NCBI GenBank assembly: GCA_002418185.1 | Contig: DIDN01000090.1 | Location: forward strand, 1-23,032 | Direction of reading: 5' to 3' | Origin: Deltaproteobacteria bacterium UBA5799 | GTDB lineage: Bacteria; Desulfobacterota; GWC2-55-46 | Length of the DNA: 23,032 nt | Shown here: in pieces, positions 1 to 5,764 of the stretch | How the letters are laid out: each line of letters starts with the position of its first letter | Position numbering within the stretch: position 1 is the first letter of the stretch | The notes under the pieces: model-generated | Database searches by the model: none | What the model saw: only the letters and a program-made list of their open reading frames with translations | What the model was told of the DNA's origin: nothing | Translations under genes and position numbers: made by a program

Positions 1-100
1 ATAAAACCGATTATCTCAGGCGTCTGCCATAAAAGTCAAGCGGAGCCGCCGCGCTCCTCGGGGAATGGATACTCAGCAGCTTGCCATAAGAAGGCAATGT

Positions 101-129
101 TTGACAAAACCGGCGATTTTCAGTATACT
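101..129 (+). promoter_or_regulatory. Sigma-70 promoter for the DUF2007 gene
   Basis: A perfect -35 box TTGACA (101-106) and a near-perfect -10 box TATACT (124-129) are separated by exactly 17 bases. The predicted transcription start (about 135-137) lies only a few bases before the ATG at 140, so the message would be leaderless or nearly so. Copies of TGCCATAA lie at 25-32 and 82-89, with an inverted copy at 138-145 over the start codon. Confidence 0.75.
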
Positions 130-139
130 TTTTTGGCTT

Positions 140-400
140 ATGGCAACCAGGATTAAGTTCATAGACCTTTATTCCTTCTATAACGACCTTGACGCAAGCG
201 TGGTGGAGACCCTGATGGAAGGGCGCCATATCACGTGTTCCTTCAGGTCGCTCGGCAAGCTCCGCTTCGCAACCGACATCGGCGCCTACATCGAAAAGAG
301 GATAGCCGTGGAGGAAGAGCATATCGAGAGCGCAAGAAGGATAATAAAGGAAGCGATAAAGAACGGAGTAATCTCCAGAGAGGGCAAGTTCAGGACCTGA
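140..400 (+). CDS. DUF2007-type putative signal-transducing protein
   Basis: This 86-residue protein has the layout of the DUF2007 (putative signal-transducing) family. An N-terminal LYSFYNDLDA segment (residues 10-19) matches the family's 'position-shift' start, followed by VVETLMEGRHITC (21-33). The end is a short helical repeat, EKRIAVEEEHIESARRIIKE (52-71). It is small and soluble, with no signal peptide or membrane segment. The molecular function of the family is not established. I chose ATG 140 because the frame upstream runs through the promoter at 101-129, so the longer version starting at 65 cannot be translated from that promoter. No Shine-Dalgarno precedes ATG 140, which fits a leaderless message. 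It is transcribed alone, ahead of the sirtuin gene. Confidence 0.7.
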   Translation: MATRIKFIDLYSFYNDLDASVVETLMEGRHITCSFRSLGKLRFATDIGAYIEKRIAVEEEHIESARRIIKEAIKNGVISREGKFRT

Positions 401-445
401 TGCCCCGCCCCCGCGCCGTCTCTCCGTAAACCAACTGGCCTGCGC

Positions 446-471
446 CTGGAGCCCGGGTCGTCCCGCTCCAG
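446..471 (+). other. GC-rich hairpin between the DUF2007 and sirtuin genes
   Basis: CTGGAG (446-451) pairs with CTCCAG (466-471), and CGGG (454-457) pairs with CCCG (462-465), leaving a two-base bulge (CC, 452-453) and loop TCGT. No T-run follows, so it is not a standard intrinsic terminator. It may be a weak terminator or an mRNA-end structure between the two genes. Confidence 0.35.
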
Positions 472-488
472 CCGACCCATATACCCGG

Positions 489-1202
489 ATGGAATTTCAC
501 GCGATAAAGGAAAGGCTCATGGCGGCCCGTTCGCCCGTGGCGCTTACCGGAGCCGGTGTTTCCGCCGAGAGCGGCGTGCCTACCTTCAGGGGGCCGGAAG
601 GCCTCTGGAGGAACTTCAGGCCCGAGGACCTCGCTACACCCGAGGCCTTCGAGCGAGACCCGGCGCTCGTCTGGGAGTGGTACGACTGGAGGCGCTCCCT
701 CATATCCGGCATAAGGCCCAACCAGGCCCACTACGCGCTCGCGGAGCTCGAAAGACGGAACCCCGCCTTTACCCTCGTCACCCAGAACGTGGACGGCCTG
801 CACAGGAGCGCCGGGAGCAGGAACGTCCTTGAGATTCACGGCTCCATATGGACGGTCCGGTGCGTCGGATGCGGGGCCTCAAGCGAAAACAGGGAAGTGC
901 CGATAAAAATACCGCCGAGGTGCGGCTGCGGCGGGCTTCTAAGGCCGGGTGTCGTCTGGTTCGGAGAAACACTCCCGGAGGACCTCCTTTACAGGGCCTT
1001 TGACGCCGCCTCCGGAGCGGATTTCATGCTCGTCATAGGCACGTCCGGGGTCGTGCACCCGGCAGCTTCTTTTGCGGCAAGGGCAAAGGACGCGGGCGCG
1101 TTCGTTATCGAGATAAACACCGAGAGGACGCCGCTTTCGGGCCGCGCTGACGCGGTCCTTCAGGGCAGGGCCGGGCAAGTGCTGCCCGGGCTCTTGAGTT
1201 GA
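489..1202 (+). CDS. cobB: NAD-dependent protein deacylase, class III sirtuin
   Basis: A sirtuin of 237 residues, the usual length for bacterial CobB. It would remove acetyl or other acyl groups from lysines, consuming NAD and releasing nicotinamide and O-acyl-ADP-ribose. Visible motifs are the NAD-binding GAGVSAESG (21-29) with PTFRG (31-35), TQNVDGLH (98-105), the catalytic His in LEIHGS (H117), and a zinc ribbon of C125, C128, C145 and C147. Y65 and R68 in WYDWRR are the class III (SIRT5-like) pair linked to succinyl and malonyl substrates, so desuccinylase activity is likely but inferred. The ATG at 489 has no good Shine-Dalgarno. An internal ATG at 519, preceded by AAGGAAAGG, is possible but would shorten the first helix. 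Confidence 0.93.
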   Translation: MEFHAIKERLMAARSPVALTGAGVSAESGVPTFRGPEGLWRNFRPEDLATPEAFERDPALVWEWYDWRRSLISGIRPNQAHYALAELERRNPAFTLVTQNVDGLHRSAGSRNVLEIHGSIWTVRCVGCGASSENREVPIKIPPRCGCGGLLRPGVVWFGETLPEDLLYRAFDAASGADFMLVIGTSGVVHPAASFAARAKDAGAFVIEINTERTPLSGRADAVLQGRAGQVLPGLLS

Positions 1203-1211
1203 TTGTTCCTG

Positions 1212-1241
1212 TGGAATTCCGCCCGGCAGATAAAGTATAAT
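1212..1241 (+). promoter_or_regulatory. Possible promoter for the yjbQ-rsmD-coaD unit
   Basis: A perfect -10 box TATAAT lies at 1236-1241, about 50 bases before the yjbQ start, in the short gap after the sirtuin stop. The -35 candidate is poor (TGGAAT, 1212-1217, 18-base spacer), so the call rests mainly on the -10 box and the position. Confidence 0.4.
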
Positions 1242-1293
1242 ACTGGCCCGCGGGGAATGAGAGCGGCCAGATTTCCGATTCCAAGGAGGGCAG

Positions 1294-1728
1294 ATGAAGG
1301 TCTTTGCCAGCGCTATCAGGGTCAAGTCGGGTGCCAAGACCGAGGAGGTCAACATAACGAACCAGGTGGAGGCCGTAATATCGGAGAGCGGCATCCACGA
1401 GGGCATGGCGCTGGTATTTACGGGCCATACTACCGCGAGCATACACTTGAACAACGCCGACCGCGACCTCGAGGAGGACTTCCATAATTTTCTGAAGGAA
1501 ATGGTCCCCAATAAGCCCGAGTACAAGCACAACAAGGGCGACTACGGCAGGAACGCCGACGCCCATTTGAAATCCCTCCTGGTGGGGAACAGCATTACCG
1601 TGCCGGTCACCAAGGGCAGGCTCGCGCTCGGGCAGTGGCAGGCCGTGTACTTCTCCGAGTTCGACGGCCCCAGGAAAAGGCTAATCTCCATAAAGGTCTT
1701 CGGAGTGCCCGAGGGCGGCGGGCGATAG
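1294..1728 (+). CDS. YjbQ / UPF0047 family protein (secondary thiamine-phosphate synthase type)
   Basis: A complete 144-residue member of the UPF0047/YjbQ family (TIGR00149). The conserved elements are all visible: FTGHTTASIHLNN (42-54, with H45 and H51), the KHNKGDYGRNADAHLK stretch (78-93) with conserved His and Asn, and LGQWQ (112-116) near the end. E. coli YjbQ has weak thiamine-phosphate synthase activity when overproduced, but the physiological role of the family is not settled, and no thiamine gene lies nearby. A perfect AAGGAGG ribosome site sits just before the ATG. The next gene, rsmD, begins three bases after the stop, so the two are probably cotranscribed. Confidence 0.9.
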   Translation: MKVFASAIRVKSGAKTEEVNITNQVEAVISESGIHEGMALVFTGHTTASIHLNNADRDLEEDFHNFLKEMVPNKPEYKHNKGDYGRNADAHLKSLLVGNSITVPVTKGRLALGQWQAVYFSEFDGPRKRLISIKVFGVPEGGGR

Positions 1729-1731
1729 GCC

Positions 1732-2292
1732 TTGAGGGTAATAGGGGGCAGTCTCAAGGGCAGGAGGCTCGCTTCTTTCCGGGGACCCGGGATACGGCCC
1801 ACCTCCGACAAGGTGAGGGAGGCGGTATTCAACATCCTCCCCAGGGAGTTCCCTTATAGGACGGTGCTCGACCTCTACGCCGGGACCGGGGCCATGGGCA
1901 TCGAGGCCCTCTCAAGGGGGGCTTCCGAGGCCGCCTTCGTAGAAAGCGACAAGGGCGCGGCCCAGGTCATACGGAAGAACCTCGACATATGCGGACAGAA
2001 GGCCCGCATAATCCGGAAGGACGCCGTAAAGGCCGTTGAGGAGCTTTCAAGGAAGGGCGAAAGCTTCGATCTCGTAATAATAGACCCCCCTTACAGCTCA
2101 GAGCTGCTCGTCGGCACCTTAAAGGCCATAGGACTCGGAGGCCTTTTGGCCCCCAAAGGGGCGGTAGTCGCGGAGTCGGCGAAAAAGGCGCCGATCGAGG
2201 CGGATATCCCCGGCCTTGAGGTCTACGACCGGAGGAGGTACGGCGACACGCTCGTATACTTCCTCAAACGGAGCGATAATGGCCAGACTTAA
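1732..2292 (+). CDS. rsmD: 16S rRNA (guanine966-N2)-methyltransferase RsmD
   Basis: RsmD methylates G966 of 16S rRNA in the small subunit using S-adenosylmethionine. At 186 residues it has the family length. Motifs include MRVIGGSLKGRRL at the N-terminus, RPTSDKVREAVFNIL (22-36), the SAM-binding LDLYAGTGAMGIEAL (46-60), and the catalytic DPPY (118-121). The start is a TTG at 1732. It is supported because the signature RVIGG normally lies at the extreme N-terminus and a G-rich ribosome site overlaps the end of the upstream gene. The 3' end overlaps coaD by 14 bases. rsmD-coaD pairing is common in bacteria and supports both calls. Confidence 0.94.
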   Translation: MRVIGGSLKGRRLASFRGPGIRPTSDKVREAVFNILPREFPYRTVLDLYAGTGAMGIEALSRGASEAAFVESDKGAAQVIRKNLDICGQKARIIRKDAVKAVEELSRKGESFDLVIIDPPYSSELLVGTLKAIGLGGLLAPKGAVVAESAKKAPIEADIPGLEVYDRRRYGDTLVYFLKRSDNGQT

Positions 2293-2800
2293 GCGCATAG
2301 GCGTCTACCCCGGGACCTTCGACCCGATAACCAGGGGCCACCTCGATATCATAGAGCGCGGGGTGAAGCTCTTTGACGTCCTCATAGTCGCCGTTGCCGA
2401 GAGCCCCGGGAAGGCGCCGCTTTTCAGCGCCTCCGAGCGGCTCGCGATGATAAGGGAAGAGGTCGGCAGGCACAAAAAGGTCAAGGTCGAAAGCTTCGAT
2501 TCCCTCCTCATGGATTACGTCAGGAAAAAGGGGGCGAATATCGTCCTCAGGGGCCTAAGGGTAATGTCGGATTTCGAGTACGAGTTCCAGATGGCGCTCA
2601 TAAACAGGAAGCTCGACCCCGCGATAGAGACGGTATTCATGATGACCTCGGACAACTACGCGCCCGTGAGCTCAAGGTTCATAAAGGAGATAGCCCGCTA
2701 CGGCGGCGACGTGAACGCATTTGTGACCCCGCGGGTCGCGAGAAAGCTTAAGGAGAAGTTCAAGGCGGCCCCCAACCCAAAAAAGGGCCGCAGGAAATAG
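2279..2800 (+). CDS. coaD: Pantetheine-phosphate adenylyltransferase
   Basis: CoaD transfers AMP from ATP to 4'-phosphopantetheine, the penultimate step of coenzyme A synthesis. The protein has 173 residues. GVYPGTFDPITRGHLDI (8-24) contains the nucleotidyltransferase T/HxGH signature (H21), RGLR lies at 91-94, and VSSRFIKEIARYGG (130-143) is the conserved ISSxxIR-like nucleotide motif. I chose ATG 2279 because a longer frame from 2216 would add 21 unrelated residues inside rsmD. A basic lysine-rich tail (KAAPNPKKGRRK) extends past the core. The stop is immediately followed by a hairpin (2801-2838). Confidence 0.96.
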   Translation: MARLKRIGVYPGTFDPITRGHLDIIERGVKLFDVLIVAVAESPGKAPLFSASERLAMIREEVGRHKKVKVESFDSLLMDYVRKKGANIVLRGLRVMSDFEYEFQMALINRKLDPAIETVFMMTSDNYAPVSSRFIKEIARYGGDVNAFVTPRVARKLKEKFKAAPNPKKGRRK

Positions 2801-2838
2801 CAGGTTGCTGAAAAACTCAAAACGCGTTCAGCAGCCTG
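2801..2838 (+). repeat. REP-like inverted repeat after coaD
   Basis: CAGGTTGCTGAA (2801-2812) pairs over 12 positions (one T-G wobble) with TTCAGCAGCCTG (2827-2838), around a 14-base A-rich loop. It begins at the base after the coaD stop and ends 19 bases before aspC. No T-run follows. It could be a short interspersed palindrome or MITE remnant, or an mRNA-stabilising stem. No second copy was noticed in the window. Confidence 0.5.
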
Positions 2839-2857
2839 ATCACGAAGGAGCATCGGG

Positions 2858-4054
2858 ATGTTCAAGCTTGCAGGAAGGCTTTCAGGACTCGAGGAATCGG
2901 TAACGCTCGCCATAACCGCGAAGGCGAGGGCGCTCAAGGCGGAGGGCAGGGACGTCATAGGCTTCGGCGCGGGCGAGCCGGACTTTGATACGCCCGAGAA
3001 CATAAAAGAGGCCGCCATAAGGGCCATACGCGAAGGGCACACCAAATATACCCCGGTCGGCGGCATAAACGAGCTGAAGGACGCCATCATCGGGAAGTTC
3101 AGCCGGGACAACTCCCTCGACTACTCGCGAGACGAGATAATAGTATCCTGCGGCGGCAAGCACTCCATCTTCAACCTCTTCCAGGCAATACTCGACCCAG
3201 GCGACGAGGTCATAATACCGGCCCCGTACTGGGTCTCGTACCCCGTGATGGCCGCGCTCGGCGGCGGCATACCCAGGGTAGTGCACACCGACGAGGCCGC
3301 GGGCTTCAGGATGTCGCCCGAGGCATTCAGGGCGGCAATAGGCCCCAATACGAGGGCGGTCGTCATAAACAGCCCCTCCAACCCCACGGGCGCGGCCTAC
3401 ACGGAAAAGGAGCTTCAGAAGCTCGCCGAGATAGCCCTTCAGAACGGGCTCCTCATCATATCCGACGAGATATACGAGAAGCTCACCTATGACGGCTTCC
3501 GCGCCGTATCCATAGCCTCCGTCTCGGACGAGGTCAGGAAGAGGACCATAGTCCTTAACGGCGTCTCCAAGACCTATTCAATGACGGGCTGGAGGATAGG
3601 CTACGCCGCCGGACCGAAGGAGATAATAAAGGCCATGACCAACATACAGAGCCAGTCCACCTCGAACCCGGCGTCAATCAGCCAGTGGGCGGCGGTCGAG
3701 GCCATAAGCGGCCCGCAGGACGTCATAACCCGCATGCTTACGGAGTTCGGCAAGAGGCGGGACGTTATGGTGGGCGGCCTGAACGCCATAAAAGGCATAA
3801 GCGCGATAAGGCCGCAGGGCGCGTTCTATGTATTCGCTAACGTCTCGGGCCTCTTCGGAAGGTCATATAAGGGGAAGAAGATTGACGGCTCCGTGGCGCT
3901 CGCCACCTACCTCATTGACGAGGCCGGGATAGCGGTCGTCCCAGGAGAGCCCTTTGGCGACGACCGTTTCGTGAGGCTATCCTACGCGACTTCGATGGAC
4001 AACATAGAGAAGGGCATAAAGAGGATAGGGAAGGCCGTGGGGGAGCTTAAGTAG
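2858..4054 (+). CDS. aspC: Pyridoxal-phosphate-dependent class I aminotransferase (aspartate aminotransferase type)
   Basis: A fold-type I aminotransferase of 398 residues, subgroup Ib, most like bacterial aspartate aminotransferases that interconvert aspartate and oxaloacetate with glutamate and 2-oxoglutarate. Visible signatures are IGFGAGEPDFDTP (34-46), the KYTPVGG segment (63-69), the cofactor-contacting NSPSNPTG (171-178), SDEIYEKL (202-209), and the PLP lysine K238 in SKTYSMTGWRIGY. A C-terminal RLSYATS carries the expected substrate-carboxylate arginine. Some family members also act on prephenate or aromatic substrates, so substrate choice is inferred. A GAAGGAG ribosome site precedes ATG 2858. 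A strong terminator follows. Confidence 0.92.
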   Translation: MFKLAGRLSGLEESVTLAITAKARALKAEGRDVIGFGAGEPDFDTPENIKEAAIRAIREGHTKYTPVGGINELKDAIIGKFSRDNSLDYSRDEIIVSCGGKHSIFNLFQAILDPGDEVIIPAPYWVSYPVMAALGGGIPRVVHTDEAAGFRMSPEAFRAAIGPNTRAVVINSPSNPTGAAYTEKELQKLAEIALQNGLLIISDEIYEKLTYDGFRAVSIASVSDEVRKRTIVLNGVSKTYSMTGWRIGYAAGPKEIIKAMTNIQSQSTSNPASISQWAAVEAISGPQDVITRMLTEFGKRRDVMVGGLNAIKGISAIRPQGAFYVFANVSGLFGRSYKGKKIDGSVALATYLIDEAGIAVVPGEPFGDDRFVRLSYATSMDNIEKGIKRIGKAVGELK

Positions 4055-4076
4055 ACGCTCGGCAAAAATGCAAATG

Positions 4077-4109
4077 AAAGGCCGGCCAAAAGGCTGGCCT
4101 TTTTATTTT
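4077..4109 (+). terminator. Intrinsic terminator after aspC, possibly bidirectional
   Basis: AAAGGCCGGCC (4077-4087) pairs over 11 positions (one G-T wobble) with GGCTGGCCTTT (4092-4102), around an AAAA loop, followed by a T-rich tail. It ends aspC. The same stem read on the minus strand lies just beyond the AMMECR1 gene stop at 4115 and could also stop that convergent transcript, though its tail is less T-rich. Confidence 0.9.
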
Positions 4110-4114
4110 GAGAC

Positions 4115-4678
4115 CTATAAGACTTTATCCTTCACCTTCTCCCCGAACACCTCCGCCTCGAAGACGTAGATCGACGCGCCCTCTTTCCATGCGTCGGGCT
4201 TGAGGCCAGCCTTGACGCAGGTCTCGGAAAGGAAGGTCTCCCTGTCAAGGCCGTGCTCTACCGCCACCTGCGGGAGAAGCGCGCCGCGCTTGTTCCCCGA
4301 CGCTACGACCAGGCCGTGGCGGCCCACCTCCACCTCTTCCGGGTCGTCTATCTTCCTTAGAGGCGTAAGGACGGATATCTCGATGTCGATTTCCGGAAGC
4401 TCGTCCTCGCCGACGGGCGCGAACCTCGGGTCTTCGGAAGCCGCTGCCGATGCCATGCGCTCAACCGTCTTCCAGAGCGGGTCCTCTGAGGCGAAAACGC
4501 CGAGACAGCCCCTGAGCCGCCCTTTTCTGTTCAAGGTGACGAACGTGCCTGAGTCCTCGTTCAGTGCCCCTGAAGCGTTATCCTTTTTCGTGGAAGCGGA
4601 TGTCCTTCCTGCCCTTGCCTCTATCGCCCCGCGCGCTATCCGGAGCAGCTCTCTTTTTTCCATTTCCTCAAGCGCCAT
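4115..4678 (-). CDS. AMMECR1-domain protein (AmmeMemoRadiSam system protein A type)
   Basis: A 187-residue AMMECR1-domain protein. The signature LRGCLG (55-60) is clear, followed by SEDPRF (81-86), the EIDIEISVLTPL block and a C-terminal hydrophobic strand. Many bacteria encode this domain beside a MEMO-like protein and a radical SAM enzyme (the AmmeMemoRadiSam set). Neither partner is here, and the biochemical role is unknown. A serine/threonine-rich insert (about residues 25-40) is unusual and low in complexity. I chose ATG at 4678 because the 98 residues upstream in the open frame are the antisense of nadA and its leader. A GGTAAAGGA ribosome site precedes this ATG. The gene is divergent from nadA and convergent with aspC. 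Confidence 0.88.
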   Translation of the reverse strand: MALEEMEKRELLRIARGAIEARAGRTSASTKKDNASGALNEDSGTFVTLNRKGRLRGCLGVFASEDPLWKTVERMASAAASEDPRFAPVGEDELPEIDIEISVLTPLRKIDDPEEVEVGRHGLVVASGNKRGALLPQVAVEHGLDRETFLSETCVKAGLKPDAWKEGASIYVFEAEVFGEKVKDKVL

Positions 4679-4690
4679 CTCATTAAATCC

Positions 4691-4719
4691 TTTACCGGCC
4701 TGTTTTTTTGGAATAATAT
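4691..4719 (+). promoter_or_regulatory. Possible nadA promoter
   Basis: In the 105-base AT-richer gap between the divergent AMMECR1 and nadA genes, TTTACC (4691-4696) and TAATAT (4714-4719) are spaced by exactly 17 bases. Both boxes are imperfect, so this is a weak call. Any promoter for the minus-strand gene must overlap the same gap. Confidence 0.3.
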
Positions 4720-4783
4720 CATATGTTGACGCGCGCGATAAAGCCCTTAGTGCCGCGCCGGAATACAAGTTGACGGGGAAGAG

Positions 4784-5704
4784 ATGGACGACAGGGAAGG
4801 ACTTAAAAAAGAGGTGAGGGCGCTCCTTAAGGAAAGGAACGCCATAATGCTCGCCCACAACTACCAGAGGGACGAGGTGCAGGAGACAGCCGACATAACG
4901 GGCGACTCGCTTGCATTGAGCCAGGCCGCGGCTGAAAGCGACGCAAAGGTGATAGTCTTCTGCGGGGTCCACTTCATGGCCGAGAGCGCGGCCATACTCT
5001 CGCCGGAAAAGACGGTGATACTCCCGAGGATGGACGCGGGCTGCCCCATGGCCGACATGATAACCCCCGAGGACCTCGCAAGGGAGAAGGAGAAAAGGCC
5101 CGGCGTGCCGGTCGTCGCGTACGTCAATACCAGCGCGGCTGTGAAGGCTTTAAGCGACATCTGCTGCACCTCGGCCAACGCAGTAAGGGTGGTCGATTCC
5201 CTCGCCGATGACCGAGCGTACATGATCCCGGACAGGAACCTCTCGCATTACGTGTCGCTGAGGGCGAAAAAGCGGATGGAGTGGTGGGACGGCTACTGCC
5301 CGACACATGAGAGGCTCACGGTCGAGGACGTCCTCAAGGCAAAAAAGGAAAACCCGGACGCCCTATTCGTCTGCCACCCGGAGTGCAGGCCCGAGGTCGT
5401 AAAGCTCGCCGACCACGTCTGCTCTACATCGGGCATGTACAAGTTCGCGGCCTCGACCGAGGCGAAGACCCTCATTATCGGGACGGAAATGGGCATACTC
5501 TACAGGCTGAGGAAGGAAAACCCCGAGAAGAAGTTCGTCCTGCCGTCCAAGTCCCTCATCTGCCCGAACATGAAGCTCATAACCATCGAGGACGTAAAGA
5601 CGAGCCTTATCGAGATGAAGAACGTGGTCACCGTCCCCGAGGATATAAGGGCCAGGGCAAAGGCCGCGCTCGACAGGATGTTAGCTGTGCCGAGGGATTT
5701 CTGA
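4784..5704 (+). CDS. nadA: Quinolinate synthase A
   Basis: NadA is a [4Fe-4S] enzyme that condenses iminoaspartate with dihydroxyacetone phosphate to give quinolinate for NAD synthesis. At 306 residues it matches the short form of the family. The three cluster cysteines of the Thermotoga-type enzyme correspond to C87 (DAGCPMAD), C172 (DGYCP) and C260 (LICPNMK). AHNYQRDEVQ (24-33) and the CHPECRP motif (197-203) are also conserved. ATG 4784 has a GGGGAAGAG ribosome site. nadB and nadC are not in the window. A terminator follows directly. The NAD-consuming sirtuin at 489 is nearby, but no functional link can be claimed. Confidence 0.96.
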   Translation: MDDREGLKKEVRALLKERNAIMLAHNYQRDEVQETADITGDSLALSQAAAESDAKVIVFCGVHFMAESAAILSPEKTVILPRMDAGCPMADMITPEDLAREKEKRPGVPVVAYVNTSAAVKALSDICCTSANAVRVVDSLADDRAYMIPDRNLSHYVSLRAKKRMEWWDGYCPTHERLTVEDVLKAKKENPDALFVCHPECRPEVVKLADHVCSTSGMYKFAASTEAKTLIIGTEMGILYRLRKENPEKKFVLPSKSLICPNMKLITIEDVKTSLIEMKNVVTVPEDIRARAKAALDRMLAVPRDF

Positions 5705-5737
5705 TTCTATTCGGCCAGGTTTTTTAAGACATGCAAC

Positions 5738-5762
5738 CCCGCCGCATTCGGCGGGTTTTTTT
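5738..5762 (+). terminator. Intrinsic terminator after nadA
   Basis: CCCGCCG (5738-5744) pairs perfectly with CGGCGGG (5749-5755) around a CATT loop, followed by seven T residues. It lies between the convergent nadA and P-type ATPase stops. It may partly serve the ATPase transcript, but its minus-strand tail (GTTGCATG) is weak. Confidence 0.9.
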
Positions 5763-5764
5763 AT

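Noticed and set aside
4679..4972. N-terminal extension of the AMMECR1 frame on the minus strand.
   Set aside because: It lies opposite nadA and its promoter gap, and AMMECR1 proteins normally start at the MEKRELL-type helix. ATG 4678 has a ribosome site.
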